Shown piece by piece: positions 54,321 through 64,000 of a stretch of 64,000 nucleotides of DNA. Under the pieces are notes generated by a model that saw only the letters and a program-made list of their open reading frames with translations, was not told the DNA's origin and did not search any database. A program made the translations under genes and the position numbers. Each line of letters begins with the position of its first letter. Position 1 is the stretch's first letter. Source of the stretch: Flavobacterium sp. GTDB lineage: Bacteria > Bacteroidota > Bacteroidia > Flavobacteriales > Flavobacteriaceae. The stretch is taken from assembly GCF_017744675.1 (NCBI RefSeq), contig NZ_JAGIAV010000001.1:1221463-1285462 (forward strand), given 5' to 3'.

Positions 54321-54328
54321 TATCTTTG
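54321..54328 (+). promoter_or_regulatory. -7 element directly before ruvB
   Basis: TATCTTTG matches TAnnTTTG and ends only 4 bp before the ruvB ATG at 54333, so the transcript may start at or next to the start codon. Confidence 0.5.
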
Positions 54329-54332
54329 TGGG

Positions 54333-55355
54333 ATGAATGAAAATCTAGATCCTACTACTAAAGGATACAACTCAGAAGAGTTAGATCTCGAAAAAAGATT
54401 GCGTCCGCTGTCATTTGATGATTTTGCCGGACAAGATCAAGTTTTGGAAAATTTAAAAGTTTTTGTTGCTGCTGCAAACCAACGTGGAGAAGCATTGGAT
54501 CATGCACTTTTTCATGGGCCTCCTGGTTTAGGAAAAACGACTTTAGCTAATATATTAGCAAATGAGTTGCAAGTGGGTATAAAAATTACTTCTGGACCTG
54601 TTTTAGACAAGCCTGGTGATCTAGCTGGTTTACTTACAAACTTAGACGAGAGGGATGTTTTGTTCATTGATGAAATACATCGATTAAGCCCAGTTGTAGA
54701 GGAGTATCTATACTCGGCAATGGAAGATTTCAAGATTGATATTATGATAGAATCTGGTCCAAACGCAAGAACGGTGCAGATCAATTTGAATCCTTTTACT
54801 TTGATTGGAGCTACTACACGATCAGGATTGTTAACAGCTCCTATGCGTGCTCGTTTCGGAATATCTTCACGTTTACAATATTACACTACTGAACTTCTAA
54901 CCACTATTGTGGAGAGAAGTGCTTCTATATTAAAAATGCCAATTGATTTGGAAGCTGCTATTGAAATTGCAGGAAGAAGTCGTGGAACTCCTCGTATTGC
55001 AAATGCGTTATTAAGACGCGTTCGTGATTTTGCGCAAATTAAAGGAAACGGAAGAATCGATTTGGAAATTTCACGTTATGCCTTAAAAGCGCTAAACGTA
55101 GACGCTCATGGTTTGGATGAAATGGATAATAAAATATTACTGACCATTATCAATAAGTTTAAGGGAGGTCCTGTTGGACTTTCAACCTTGGCAACAGCTG
55201 TGAGTGAAAGCAGCGAAACAATCGAAGAAGTATATGAGCCTTTCTTGATTCAAGAAGGATTTATTATGAGAACACCTCGTGGAAGGGAAGTTACTGATAA
55301 GGCCTATAAGCATCTTGGAAAGATAAATATTAATAATCAAGGAGAATTGTTTTAA
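54333..55355 (+). CDS. ruvB: Holliday junction DNA helicase RuvB
   Basis: RuvB (340 residues, normal length) drives branch migration with RuvA. Seen: [19 protein letters not shown], Walker [21 protein letters not shown], Walker [11 protein letters not shown], sensor 1 [12 protein letters not shown], the arginine finger region PMRARFGI, sensor 2 [17 protein letters not shown], and the C-terminal winged helix [12 protein letters not shown]. ruvA and ruvC are not nearby. The P450 gene follows after 11 bp. Confidence 0.98.
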   Translation: MNENLDPTTKGYNSEELDLEKRLRPLSFDDFAGQDQVLENLKVFVAAANQRGEALDHALFHGPPGLGKTTLANILANELQVGIKITSGPVLDKPGDLAGLLTNLDERDVLFIDEIHRLSPVVEEYLYSAMEDFKIDIMIESGPNARTVQINLNPFTLIGATTRSGLLTAPMRARFGISSRLQYYTTELLTTIVERSASILKMPIDLEAAIEIAGRSRGTPRIANALLRRVRDFAQIKGNGRIDLEISRYALKALNVDAHGLDEMDNKILLTIINKFKGGPVGLSTLATAVSESSETIEEVYEPFLIQEGFIMRTPRGREVTDKAYKHLGKININNQGELF

Positions 55356-55366
55356 TACTCATAGAA

Positions 55367-56713
55367 ATGCCTATAAGTAAAAAGTATAATTATCCGCCCA
55401 AGCTCTCGATTTTTAGATTTCTTGTTGATGCCGAAGGAGTTCGTCGAAATCCCATTCCTTATCATCAAAAATATTTTGAGCGTTTTGGTGATTCTTTTTC
55501 TATAAAAATTGGAAAATCGAGGCACATCATCTTATCTAGAGATAATGATGTTGCGCAATATATACTGCAGAAAAATCATAAGAACTATCATAAATCTAAG
55601 TTTCAGTCTGTTTATTTGTCTAAATATTTAGGTAAAGGACTGCTAACGGTTGATGGCGAATATTGGTTAAAACAAAGAAGGCTTATTCAACCGGCATTTC
55701 ATAAACAGAAAATGAATCAGCTGGTTGAAAATATGAAAACGACAATTGTTTCTGAGTTGGAAGGAATTGTCGAAAATGAAAAGATAGACGTTTTTCCTTT
55801 AATGAGTGAGTTGGCTTTTAATGTTGTGGCGAAATCATTATTTCAATTTTCGATAGCGGAAGAGAAGTTAGATCGAATTAAATATATTATCGAAACTGTT
55901 CAGAATTTTCTAATTAAGGAAATTAGATTGCCACATAAAGCTTGGTGGTTTTCTGCGAGTGGTCAAGTAAAGAAACATCTTCAATTGGCTGAGGAAAATA
56001 ACGAAATCATAAGAGGAATTATTGAAGAAAGAACAGCTTCAAAAACTTATGTGAATGATTTATTGAACATGCTTTTAGAAACCCGTTATGAAGATACAGG
56101 CGAGGGAATGTCAATTGAACAATTGATAGATGAAATTAAGATTCTTTTTATTGCAGGACATGAAACAACAGCTAATACACTAACTTTTACATTGCATTTA
56201 TTAGGAAATCATACCGATGTACAGCAAAGAATATTTGATGAAATTGTTAATGTTGAAGCTGACACTGATAATGTTGTGGAGCAGCTTCAAAAAATGTCCT
56301 ATACAAATGCTGTTCTAAATGAATCAATGCGTTTGTATCCTCCTGCTTGGATTACAGATAGGCAAAATGTTGAAGATGATTCTCTTGGAGAGTTTAATAT
56401 AAAAAAAGATACTTTGATTGGTGTTTCTTTTTATGAGTTGCATAGAAATCCAAAATATTGGAAGAATCCAGACCATTTTGATCCGGATCGTTTTTTAGGA
56501 GAACAGAAAAAACAATCTATGCAATATTTTTACCCTTTTGGAGCTGGACCAAGAATGTGTATTGGAACTGGTTTTGCTATTTATGAAATGTGTTTGGCGA
56601 TTTCTTATATTGTTAAAAGATATAAGATTGTTTCAGTTGGAAATACGGTTAATTTTAATCCGTTAATTACCTTAAAACCTGTTGGTATTGAAGTTGTTTT
56701 TTCTCAAAGATAA
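55367..56713 (+). CDS. Cytochrome P450
   Basis: This 448-residue heme monooxygenase has all core motifs: the I-helix oxygen site AGHETTANT (about residues 263-271), the K-helix ESMRLYPP (ExxR), and the heme loop [12 protein letters not shown] with Cys398 as thiolate ligand. The N-terminus has no membrane anchor, so it should be soluble, fed by ferredoxin and reductase partners that are not encoded nearby. It resembles the CYP102/CYP4-like bacterial class with fatty-acid-type substrates by overall pattern, but the substrate is unknown. The stop codon overlaps the queG start (TAATG), which points to translational coupling. Confidence 0.94.
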   Translation: MPISKKYNYPPKLSIFRFLVDAEGVRRNPIPYHQKYFERFGDSFSIKIGKSRHIILSRDNDVAQYILQKNHKNYHKSKFQSVYLSKYLGKGLLTVDGEYWLKQRRLIQPAFHKQKMNQLVENMKTTIVSELEGIVENEKIDVFPLMSELAFNVVAKSLFQFSIAEEKLDRIKYIIETVQNFLIKEIRLPHKAWWFSASGQVKKHLQLAEENNEIIRGIIEERTASKTYVNDLLNMLLETRYEDTGEGMSIEQLIDEIKILFIAGHETTANTLTFTLHLLGNHTDVQQRIFDEIVNVEADTDNVVEQLQKMSYTNAVLNESMRLYPPAWITDRQNVEDDSLGEFNIKKDTLIGVSFYELHRNPKYWKNPDHFDPDRFLGEQKKQSMQYFYPFGAGPRMCIGTGFAIYEMCLAISYIVKRYKIVSVGNTVNFNPLITLKPVGIEVVFSQR

Positions 56714-57636
56714 TGATCAATTCTAAAGAGAAATATTCGAAATTTATAAAAGAAGAAGCCAAAAGACTCGGTTTTCTTTCTTGCGGTATATCAAAAGCTG
56801 GTTTTTTAGAACAGGAAGCTCCTCGACTAGAAAATTGGTTAAAGAATAATCGCAATGGTCAGATGGCTTACATGGAAAACCATTTTGATAAGCGTTTAGA
56901 TCCAACATTATTGGTTGATGACGGTAAGAGTGTGGTATCGCTTTTGCTTAATTATTATCCGGATTCCAAACAAAACGACGAAAGTTTCAAAATTTCCAAG
57001 TATGCTTACGGCCAAGATTACCATTTTGTAATTAAAGACAAACTGAAAGAGTTCTTACATTCGATCCAAGAAAATATTGGCGAAGTTTCAGGACGTGCTT
57101 TTGTAGATTCCGCGCCTGTTTTAGACAAAGCTTGGGCTGCAAAAAGCGGTTTGGGCTGGATTGGAAAGAACAGCAATTTGATTACTCAAAAAGTCGGTTC
57201 TTTTTACTTCATTGCCGAGCTTATTATTGACTTAGAATTAGAATACGATTATGCAGTAACAGATCATTGCGGGTCTTGTACAGCTTGTATAGATGCATGT
57301 CCGACACAAGCAATTGTTGCTCCTTATATTGTTGACGGAAGCAAATGCATATCGTATTACACCATAGAATTAAAAGAAAACCTTCCTGAAGATATGAAAG
57401 GAAAGTTCGATGAATGGATGTTTGGCTGTGATACGTGCCAAGATGTTTGTCCATGGAATCGATTTTCTAAACCTCATTCAGAACCTTTGTTTAATCCTAA
57501 TCCAGATTTACTCTCCTTTACTAAAAAAGACTGGTTAGAGATTACCGAAGAGACTTTTAAATTAGTTTTTAAAAACTCTCCCATTAAAAGAACCAAATTT
57601 GACGGTTTAAAACGCAACATTAAATTCCTGCAATAA
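56713..57636 (+). CDS. queG: Epoxyqueuosine reductase
   Basis: QueG reduces epoxyqueuosine to queuosine in tRNA using cobalamin and two [4Fe-4S] clusters. The protein has 307 residues. Seen: [14 protein letters not shown] at the N-terminus, [30 protein letters not shown], split as [12 protein letters not shown] and GLGWIGKNS, the first cluster region [17 protein letters not shown], then CISYYTIE, and the second cluster [11 protein letters not shown]. Its start overlaps the P450 stop codon by one base. The C-terminus is shorter than some family members, which carry HEAT-like repeats. Confidence 0.95.
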   Translation: MINSKEKYSKFIKEEAKRLGFLSCGISKAGFLEQEAPRLENWLKNNRNGQMAYMENHFDKRLDPTLLVDDGKSVVSLLLNYYPDSKQNDESFKISKYAYGQDYHFVIKDKLKEFLHSIQENIGEVSGRAFVDSAPVLDKAWAAKSGLGWIGKNSNLITQKVGSFYFIAELIIDLELEYDYAVTDHCGSCTACIDACPTQAIVAPYIVDGSKCISYYTIELKENLPEDMKGKFDEWMFGCDTCQDVCPWNRFSKPHSEPLFNPNPDLLSFTKKDWLEITEETFKLVFKNSPIKRTKFDGLKRNIKFLQ

Positions 57637-58149
57637 AGAATAGTGTTTTGTTATTTTATCTATTTGATATTCAGTTATTTGAATTGAATATTGCCCTTCT
57701 TTATAATTTTAATTTCTTACGTTTAATTACTTATTTGTCAATAAATTCTGTAAGAATGTAAAATTTCTCTAATTATTTAAGAAAATACAGCTCTTTCATT
57801 ATCAAATATTTATAAAAATTTGATTTTCAAGTGATGAACAATTGTTAAAAACTGTTGTTCGACGAGTTTATGTGCACTTTGTCGGAATAATGAGGTCCGG
57901 TTTCATTTCGCGATATATTTTCGCGCTTTCCAAATCTACTTAATTTAAAACTAAAGAGACTTTTATAGTCCTTAATTTACTATATGACAATGGTCTACAT
58001 AATATCTTTTTTATGTGTTAGTCTTAAAAAAACTATTTTAAGTTTTTTTAAATCCATTTTCTATTTTTTGACGTATCTCATCCATGTGCCAAAAACGATC
58101 ATCCGTTTTTTAGCATCCAAAATTTCTGTTCCACAAACTCAAGTTGTCT
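57637..58149. other. Long intergenic region before the giant surface protein gene
   Basis: This is a 513-bp AT-rich stretch without a gene that I can support. It holds a small palindrome CGCGA-TATATTT-TCGCG (57909-57925) and a weak terminator-like hairpin AAAAACG-6 nt-CGTTTTT (58091-58110) 40 bp before the start codon. I found no exact TAnnTTTG element. The large size of the region fits a long, regulated leader for the following gene. Confidence 0.5.
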
Positions 58150-61100
58150 ATGCGTAACACTACTTTTTGTAAGTCTGGATTTTCTAGACTAATTTTTCTT
58201 ATTGTTTTTTTATTATTAACCACACACAGTGCTTTTGCTCAATTTTATACTAAGCATTACATCGCGCCAGCTCCTTGGCAATATTTTAGTAAAGCAAATG
58301 AAATTGTAATTTCTACAAATTCGCTTACAGATGTTGATATTACAGTCGCCAAAAGTGATGGCACAATAGTGACAACTTTGAAGGCTAAAAAGGGAAGTCC
58401 AGCGGTTTATAGGTTTTCACTTTTAGCAAGAAATCTTCCAATGAATGCTTTGAATACTGTTCTTAACGGAGCAGGATTAATCGTAACGAGCACTGGGCCG
58501 ACAGCAGTAAATTTGAGAAATATTGCTTCGGATGATTATAGTAATGACGAAAATAGAGATGCCAATATTAAAGGAAATGCAGCTTTGACAAGTTTTGGAG
58601 ATGCTGGACTTGGGATAAGATTTAGAGTAGGTTACTATAGAGATGGGTCATTGGGATCCTTTAGCACTTTTGGAGAGCAAAGACCAATATATAGTATTAT
58701 GGCTACAGCTAATAATACTACTATAAAAATTAATAATGCTGTTGTAACTACATTGAATCAAGGACAGAGTTATTTGTTTAAAGCTTCGATTGGAACATTA
58801 GTAGAGTCATCTATCCCGACAGTTATGAATACGTCAGCGGCGATAGACATGCCTGGAGGTTGTGGAGATGGTGCTTTTAATCAAATCCCGCCTGAATCGG
58901 TTTTAGGGACGGAATATTTTATTGAAAGAGGAACAGGAAACGATACTGCAGAACAAACTACTGTTGTGGCTACAAAGGATAATACAGCCTTAACTGTACA
59001 AAGTTTTACAGTTACAGGAGTTTTAGTGCCTAGTTTAACAAAAACAGTTACTTTAACAAAAGCAGGTGATTTTTTCACTTTTGTAAATGGAGTTTCGGTT
59101 ACAAATTTTACAACATCTCGAATTTCTGCGGATAAACGAGTTGCTGTCTATTCGGGAACAGCACAAAATTGTGAAGTTGATATTTCTAGTATTGCTCCTG
59201 TATCAGAATGCGGAGGTTCAGAGTTTGTAGAAACCACCAAATTTAAAAGCTATAATTCATCTAATTTGGATTATTTTGGATATATCTTATTAAGAAGTGC
59301 TTCTGAAGATGTTACTATTAATGGTGTTAAAACTACCAGCATAGCTGGTGTTGGGAATCGTTATCAGATAGGTTCAACAGGTTGGTATATAATAAATTTT
59401 AATAGCGAACAAATTGGAAGGCCTGAGGTTCTTTCTATTGAGAGTAAAGCTAAACTTACCGTTTCTATCGTGCAGCAAGCAGGAGGTTTTTCGATGGCTG
59501 GTTTTTTCTCAACCTTTGCATCTTTACCAGAAGATCCTACATTAACTTATATTGAAGGAGGTGGGTGTACAAACAATTCTGCAAGATTAACAACGCAACC
59601 AGGTTTTGATCCATATCAGTGGTATTATAATGGAACAGCAATTAACGGAGCTAATTCTTCGACTTACATCGCAACAAAGACAGGTAATTATTCAGTGTCT
59701 TACACATTGGCATGTGGAGCTCAAACTCCTTCTAAAACAGCTGCAGTAACTTTATGTACGGATTTAGGAATTACTAAAACAGTTGATGATACAACACCTT
59801 GTATTGGATCTAATGTAGAATTTACAGTTAAAGTTAGTAATTTGGGAGGAAACAATGTATCTGGAATCTCAGTAACAGATTTGCTTCCTTCTGGTTATAC
59901 TTATGTTAGTGCAACACCATCAGTTGGAGTGTACGATTCAACAACAGGGATTTGGACTATTGGAGATGTAGAGGCTCAATCTTCAATGACATTAAAAATT
60001 GTTGCTACAGTAAATGCATCTGGAAATTATACGAACACGGCATCATTGCCAAATGGAGTAGATACAAATACTGCAAACAATTCTGCGAGTGCTGCGGTAA
60101 ATCCAAAATCTGCAAATCTTGTTGTAACAAATCCAGCTTCAGTTTGTGCGCCTTCAACTGTAAATTTAACAGCTTCTTCTGTGACAGCAGGGAGTTCTTC
60201 AAATTTGACACTTACTTATTGGACAAATCAAAGTGCGACAACAGCTTTATCTTCACCGAATGCGGTTGCTTCTTCAGGAACATACTACATAAAAGCAGTT
60301 TCTGCTGATGGATGTACATTTGTAAAACCAGTTGTCGTTACAGTAAATACACAACCTAGTGCGCCTAGCATTACTTCAAGAACTACTAATGCTAATATAA
60401 ATAATGGTTCAATTACTTGTTTTGGAGGAGGTAGTATTACTTTAAGAGCAACTGGAACTAACGTTACTGGATATTTATGGTCAACAGGTGAAAACACACG
60501 TGATATTACTGTTAGTACAGACGGGACTTATTCGGTTAAAGTAATCAATAGTTCAAATTGTATGAGTGATAGTTCTTCTGCGGTTTCTGTTTCATTTACA
60601 CCAGCTGCACCAACAGCCTCTGATCAATCGTTTTGCGCTTCTGAAAATAAGAAAGTAAGTGATTTAGTTGCGACAGGAACAAATTTAAAATGGTACAATG
60701 CCCCAACTAATGGAACGCAATATCCGACAAATGCAACATTGACTGCTGGAAATTATTATGCAAGTCAAACCTCTGCAAACGGATGTGAAAGTACAAGAAC
60801 TCAAGTAAAAGTAACAATTAGTGCATCTTCAGCTCCAGTTGCTTCATCACAATCATTTTGCGCAGCAGATAATAAGCAGGTAAAAGATTTAATTGCAACA
60901 GGATCTAACTTAAAATGGTACAATCAATTAACTGGTGGAACACAATATGCAGCAACGCAAACATTAGTTACGGGAAATTATTATGTAAGTCAAACAGCTG
61001 GTAGTTGTCCAGAAAGTGCTAGAACATTAGTTGCAGTAACAATAAATAGCGTTCCCTCTGCGCCAACAGCATCATCTCAGACTTTTTGCGCGACAGATAA

Positions 61101-64000
61101 CAAAACAATAAATGATTTAACAGTTACTTCTGGAAGTAATCTTAAGTGGTATATTGCTTCAACAGGTGGTAGTCCACTAGCAACGACCGATGTTTTAACA
61201 ACAAGAAATTATTATGTAAGCCAAACTAATAGCTGTGGAGAGAGTGCAAGAACAGCAGTGTCTGTAACAATAAATAACACAGCAGCTCCTACAGTTTCTG
61301 CTCAGACATTCTGTTCTGGCGAATTAAAAAAAGTAAGTGATTTATCTCCCTCAGGAGCAGCGTATAAATGGTATAATGCTAGTACAGGTGGTACTTTATA
61401 TACAGGAAATGAAATACTTACAACAGGAACTTATTACGTGAGCCAGACAGCAAATGGATGTGAAAGTTTAAGAACAGCAGTAAGCGTAACTGTAAATCAA
61501 ACCCCAGCAGCTCCTACAGCCGAAGCTCAAAATTTCTGTTCAGGAGAAAATAAAACAGTAAATGATTTAAAAGTTACTTCAGGAAGTAATTTAAAATGGT
61601 ATAATTCTAGTACAGGAGGAACACAATATTTTGGAAATGAAATTTTAACTTCAGGAAATTATTACGTAAGCCAAACGCTTAATGGCTGTGAAAGCACAAG
61701 ACTTTTAGTATCAGTTACTGTAAATCCTACACCTGCAGCACCTTCTATTTCAGCAGATGGGACAACAACATTCTGCCAAGGAGGTAATGTAACTTTAACC
61801 TCTACAGGAGGAAGCAGTTATTTGTGGTCAACAGGAGCAACAACACAATCTATTACAGTATCAACATCAGGAAATTATAGCGTTCAGGTAACAAATGCTT
61901 CTGGATGTCCTAGTGCATTTTCAACTCCAGTTAGTATAACAGTAAATCCAGTTCCATCAGCACCAACAGCTTCGGCTCAAACGTTCTGCTCGTCAGAGAA
62001 TAAAAAAGTGAGCGATCTAGCGGCTACAGGAAGCAATCTAAAATGGTATAATGCCATTACAGGCGGAACTTTATATGCAGGAACCGAAACGCTTGCGACA
62101 GGAACATATTATGTGAGCCAGACCTCAAACGGGTGCGAGAGCGCAAGAGCCTCGGTATCGGTTACGGTAAACCAGACACTGTCAGCACCGATAGCTTCGG
62201 CACAGACTTTCTGCTCTTCGGAAAATAAAAAAGTGAGCGATCTAGCGGCTACAGGAAGCAATTTAAAATGGTACAGCGCCAATACAGGAGGAACTTTATA
62301 TGCAGGAACTGAAACGCTTGTAACAGGAACGTATTATGTGAGCCAGACTGCAAACGGATGCGAGAGCGCAAGAACTGCGGTATCGGTTACAGTGAATCCT
62401 TTGCCAACAGCAACGATAAGTGGAAATTTGACAGCATGTTTGACAACAACATTAACAGCAAATTCAAACGCAAGCCCTGCAACTTATATTTGGTATAAAG
62501 ACAATGTAGTAATATCTAATCAGACAAATGGCACTTTGACAGTTACTCAAGATGGGGCGTATAAAGTTAAAATTACAAACACATCAACAGGTTGCGAACA
62601 GACTTCAGCTGCTTCAACAGTAAAAGTTAGTGATACCCAAAAACCAGTAAAACCGACATTAGCGGATGTTACAGGCGAATGCTCGGCAACGGTAACACCT
62701 CCAACAACAACAGACAACTGCGCTGGAACAATTACAGGAACGACATCAGATCCGTTGACTTATAGCACTCAAGGATCTTATACGATTCACTGGACTTTTG
62801 ATGACGGAAACGGAAACACAGAAACGGCTACCCAGAAAGTAACTATTAAGGATAGTCAAAAACCTGTAAAACCTACATTGACGGACATTACAGCAGAGTG
62901 CTCAACGACAGTGACAGCTCCGACAACTACGGACAGCTGCGCTGGAACGGTTACAGGAACAACATCCGATCCGTTGACTTATAATGCCCAAGGAACCTAT
63001 ACGATCAATTGGACTTTCAATGACGGAAACGGAAATATTGAGACAGCAGCCCAGAAAGTAATCGTTAAAGACACGCAAAAGCCAATAAAACCGACATTGG
63101 CGGATGTTACAGGCGAATGCTCCGCATCAGTAACAGCTCCGACAACAACAGACAATTGCGCGGGAACAGTTACAGGAACAACATCCGATCCGTTGGCATA
63201 TAATGTCCAAGGGACTTATACAATCAATTGGATTTTCAATGATGGAAACGGAAACACAGAAACAGCGGCTCAAAAAGTAATCGTTAAAGACACGCAAAAG
63301 CCAGTAAAACCAACATTGGCGGATGTTACAGGCGAATGCTCTGCAACAGTAACAGCTCCGACAACAACGGACAGCTGCGCGGGAACAGTTACAGGAACAA
63401 CATCAGATCCGTTAACCTATAATGCCCAAGGAACCTATACGGTAAATTGGACTTTCAATGACGGAAACGGAAATATTGAGACAGCGGCTCAAAAAGTAAT
63501 CGTTAAAGACACGCAAAAACCGGTAAAACCGACATTGGCGGATGTTACAGGCGAATGCTTTGCATCAGTAACAGCTCCGACAACAACAGACAGCTGCGCC
63601 GGAACAGTTACAGGAACAACATCAGATCCGTTGACTTATAATGCCCAAGGAACCTATACGGTCAATTGGACTTTCAATGACGGAAACGGAAATATTGAGA
63701 CAGCAGCCCAAAAAGTAATCGTTAAGGACACGCAAAAACCGGTAAAACCGACATTGGCGGATGTTACAGGCGAATGCTCTGCATCAGTAACAGCTCCGAC
63801 AACAACGGACAGCTGCGCCGGAACAGTTACAGGAACAACATCAGATCCGTTAATGTATAATGCCCAAGGAACCTATACGGTAAATTGGACTTTCAATGAC
63901 GGAAACGGAAATATTGAGACAGCAGCTCAGAAAGTGATCGTTAAAGACACGCAAAAACCGGTAAAACCGACATTGGCGGATGTTACAGGCGAATGCTCTG
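58150..64000 (+). CDS. Giant repetitive surface protein (Ig-like/DUF11 repeats), runs off window
   Basis: The frame opens at ATG 58150 and is still open at the window end (1950 codons). Seen: a signal peptide (MRNTTFCKSGFSRLIF then LIVFLLLTTHSAFAQ, cut after residue 30); an N-terminal domain (about 31-465) whose PPESVLGTEYFIERG and TVVATKDNTALTV resemble bacterial IgGFc-binding-type domains; an Ig-like domain (about 466-535); a DUF11 domain (about 537-650, DLGITKTVDDTTPCIGSNVEF in part); two more Ig-like domains; seven copies of a 75-residue Ig-like repeat; and a perfect-period 73-residue repeat array. This is the makeup of type IX-secreted adhesins of Flavobacterium, whose sorting domain would lie at the missing C-terminus. 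Role in adhesion or gliding is inferred. Confidence 0.88.
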   Translation, partial: MRNTTFCKSGFSRLIFLIVFLLLTTHSAFAQFYTKHYIAPAPWQYFSKANEIVISTNSLTDVDITVAKSDGTIVTTLKAKKGSPAVYRFSLLARNLPMNALNTVLNGAGLIVTSTGPTAVNLRNIASDDYSNDENRDANIKGNAALTSFGDAGLGIRFRVGYYRDGSLGSFSTFGEQRPIYSIMATANNTTIKINNAVVTTLNQGQSYLFKASIGTLVESSIPTVMNTSAAIDMPGGCGDGAFNQIPPESVLGTEYFIERGTGNDTAEQTTVVATKDNTALTVQSFTVTGVLVPSLTKTVTLTKAGDFFTFVNGVSVTNFTTSRISADKRVAVYSGTAQNCEVDISSIAPVSECGGSEFVETTKFKSYNSSNLDYFGYILLRSASEDVTINGVKTTSIAGVGNRYQIGSTGWYIINFNSEQIGRPEVLSIESKAKLTVSIVQQAGGFSMAGFFSTFASLPEDPTLTYIEGGGCTNNSARLTTQPGFDPYQWYYNGTAINGANSSTYIATKTGNYSVSYTLACGAQTPSKTAAVTLCTDLGITKTVDDTTPCIGSNVEFTVKVSNLGGNNVSGISVTDLLPSGYTYVSATPSVGVYDSTTGIWTIGDVEAQSSMTLKIVATVNASGNYTNTASLPNGVDTNTANNSASAAVNPKSANLVVTNPASVCAPSTVNLTASSVTAGSSSNLTLTYWTNQSATTALSSPNAVASSGTYYIKAVSADGCTFVKPVVVTVNTQPSAPSITSRTTNANINNGSITCFGGGSITLRATGTNVTGYLWSTGENTRDITVSTDGTYSVKVINSSNCMSDSSSAVSVSFTPAAPTASDQSFCASENKKVSDLVATGTNLKWYNAPTNGTQYPTNATLTAGNYYASQTSANGCESTRTQVKVTISASSAPVASSQSFCAADNKQVKDLIATGSNLKWYNQLTGGTQYAATQTLVTGNYYVSQTAGSCPESARTLVAVTINSVPSAPTASSQTFCATDNKTINDLTVTSGSNLKWYIASTGGSPLATTDVLTTRNYYVSQTNSCGESARTAVSVTINNTAAPTVSAQTFCSGELKKVSDLSPSGAAYKWYNASTGGTLYTGNEILTTGTYYVSQTANGCESLRTAVSVTVNQTPAAPTAEAQNFCSGENKTVNDLKVTSGSNLKWYNSSTGGTQYFGNEILTSGNYYVSQTLNGCESTRLLVSVTVNPTPAAPSISADGTTTFCQGGNVTLTSTGGSSYLWSTGATTQSITVSTSGNYSVQVTNASGCPSAFSTPVSITVNPVPSAPTASAQTFCSSENKKVSDLAATGSNLKWYNAITGGTLYAGTETLATGTYYVSQTSNGCESARASVSVTVNQTLSAPIASAQTFCSSENKKVSDLAATGSNLKWYSANTGGTLYAGTETLVTGTYYVSQTANGCESARTAVSVTVNPLPTATISGNLTACLTTTLTANSNASPATYIWYKDNVVISNQTNGTLTVTQDGAYKVKITNTSTGCEQTSAASTVKVSDTQKPVKPTLADVTGECSATVTPPTTTDNCAGTITGTTSDPLTYSTQGSYTIHWTFDDGNGNTETATQKVTIKDSQKPVKPTLTDITAECSTTVTAPTTTDSCAGTVTGTTSDPLTYNAQGTYTINWTFNDGNGNIETAAQKVIVKDTQKPIKPTLADVTGECSASVTAPTTTDNCAGTVTGTTSDPLAYNVQGTYTINWIFNDGNGNTETAAQKVIVKDTQKPVKPTLADVTGECSATVTAPTTTDSCAGTVTGTTSDPLTYNAQGTYTVNWTFNDGNGNIETAAQKVIVKDTQKPVKPTLADVTGECFASVTAPTTTDSCAGTVTGTTSDPLTYNAQGTYTVNWTFNDGNGNIETAAQKVIVKDTQKPVKPTLADVTGECSASVTAPTTTDSCAGTVTGTTSDPLMYNAQGTYTVNWTFNDGNGNIETAAQKVIVKDTQKPVKPTLADVTGECS
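60601..62400 (+). repeat. 75-residue (225-nt) Ig-like repeats, seven copies
   Basis: The conserved FC of each copy lies at 60631, 60856, 61084, 61309, 61534, then after an interposed different Ig-like domain (about 61738-61950) at 61984 and 62209. Spacing is 225 nt except one 228. The pattern is QxFC...NKxVxDL...GxxLKWYN...GGTxY...TGxYYVSQT...CESxRTxVxVT. The last two copies are almost identical in DNA and have more GC-rich codons than the first five. Confidence 0.9.
62632..64000 (+). repeat. 73-residue (219-nt) tandem repeats, at least six full copies
   Basis: Units begin at 62632, 62851, 63070, 63289, 63508, 63727 and 63946 with an exact 219-nt period. Each reads DTQKPxKPTLADVTGECSA, then APTTTDSCAGTVTGTTSDP, then an INWTFNDGNGN segment with two Cys per unit. 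Copies from 63070 onward differ by only a few bases. The array continues past the window. Confidence 0.95.

Noticed and set aside
59952..60497. Short frames on both strands inside the surface protein gene
   Set aside because: They are shadows of the long open frame from 58150; their composition follows the repeats and they lack start-site signals.
62632..64000. CRISPR-like regular repeats
   Set aside because: The 219-nt units are contiguous, in frame and coding, with no unique spacers between short repeats.

Overview
The window is a chromosomal segment of a member of the Flavobacteriaceae, most likely a Flavobacterium. It is AT-rich. The promoters that can be read have the Bacteroidetes form TTG-N17..21-TAnnTTTG and Shine-Dalgarno sequences are mostly absent. 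The respiratory chain is alternative complex III plus an aa3-type oxidase, and a giant surface protein shows the Ig-like repeat types usual for type IX secretion cargo. No prophage, integrase, transposase or CRISPR array was seen. Most genes are core housekeeping genes.

Layout. 1-4770: the N-terminal part of a membrane histidine kinase, a flavin reductase, a DUF3127 OB-fold-like protein, aat, a frameshifted PAP2 phosphatase gene and a MOSC protein. 4767-12256 (minus strand): a complete thiamine operon behind a TPP riboswitch, in transcription order thiS-thiC-tenI-thiD-thiE-thiG-[GxxExxY gene]-thiH-thiF, carrying several kinds of small repeat. 12371-16585: tag, a lipoprotein of unknown function, a queuosine-precursor transporter and an M3 peptidase. 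16647-19611 (minus): rplM-rpsI-rpsB-tsf, with structured leaders before rplM and rpsB. 19851-23885: a LacI-type regulator and polA. 24132-27026: an OmpR-type two-component system between two paralogous Lys/Ala-rich exported peptides whose promoters share the same tandem operator. 27109-36603: metallophosphoesterase, a cysteine-less thioredoxin-like protein, polysaccharide deacetylase, a DUF2723 membrane protein, two tandem tRNA-Gln(UUG) units, an AraC regulator with an aldehyde dehydrogenase, and a universal stress protein. 36688-41501: rimP-nusA-infB with a terminator-like hairpin before rimP. 41603-42633: DUF4920 and SPOR proteins. 42716-54263: actABCDEF-coxBA. 54321-57636: ruvB, a cytochrome P450 and queG. 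58150-end: the first 1950 codons of a giant repetitive surface protein that runs off the window.

How the genes work together. The thi genes build the pyrimidine (ThiC, ThiD) and the thiazole (ThiS, ThiF, ThiH, ThiG, TenI) and join them (ThiE) under TPP control. The Act proteins oxidise menaquinol and pass electrons through c-type hemes to the CuA-containing CoxB and to CoxA; no coxC is present here. The best candidate for an undescribed system is the two-component system at 24.1-27.0 kb: two exported peptide genes lie on either side of it, and each has an 11-bp-phased direct repeat exactly 7 bp before its -7 element. The second most notable item is a GxxExxY gene bounded by 29-bp inverted repeats and sitting inside the thi operon.
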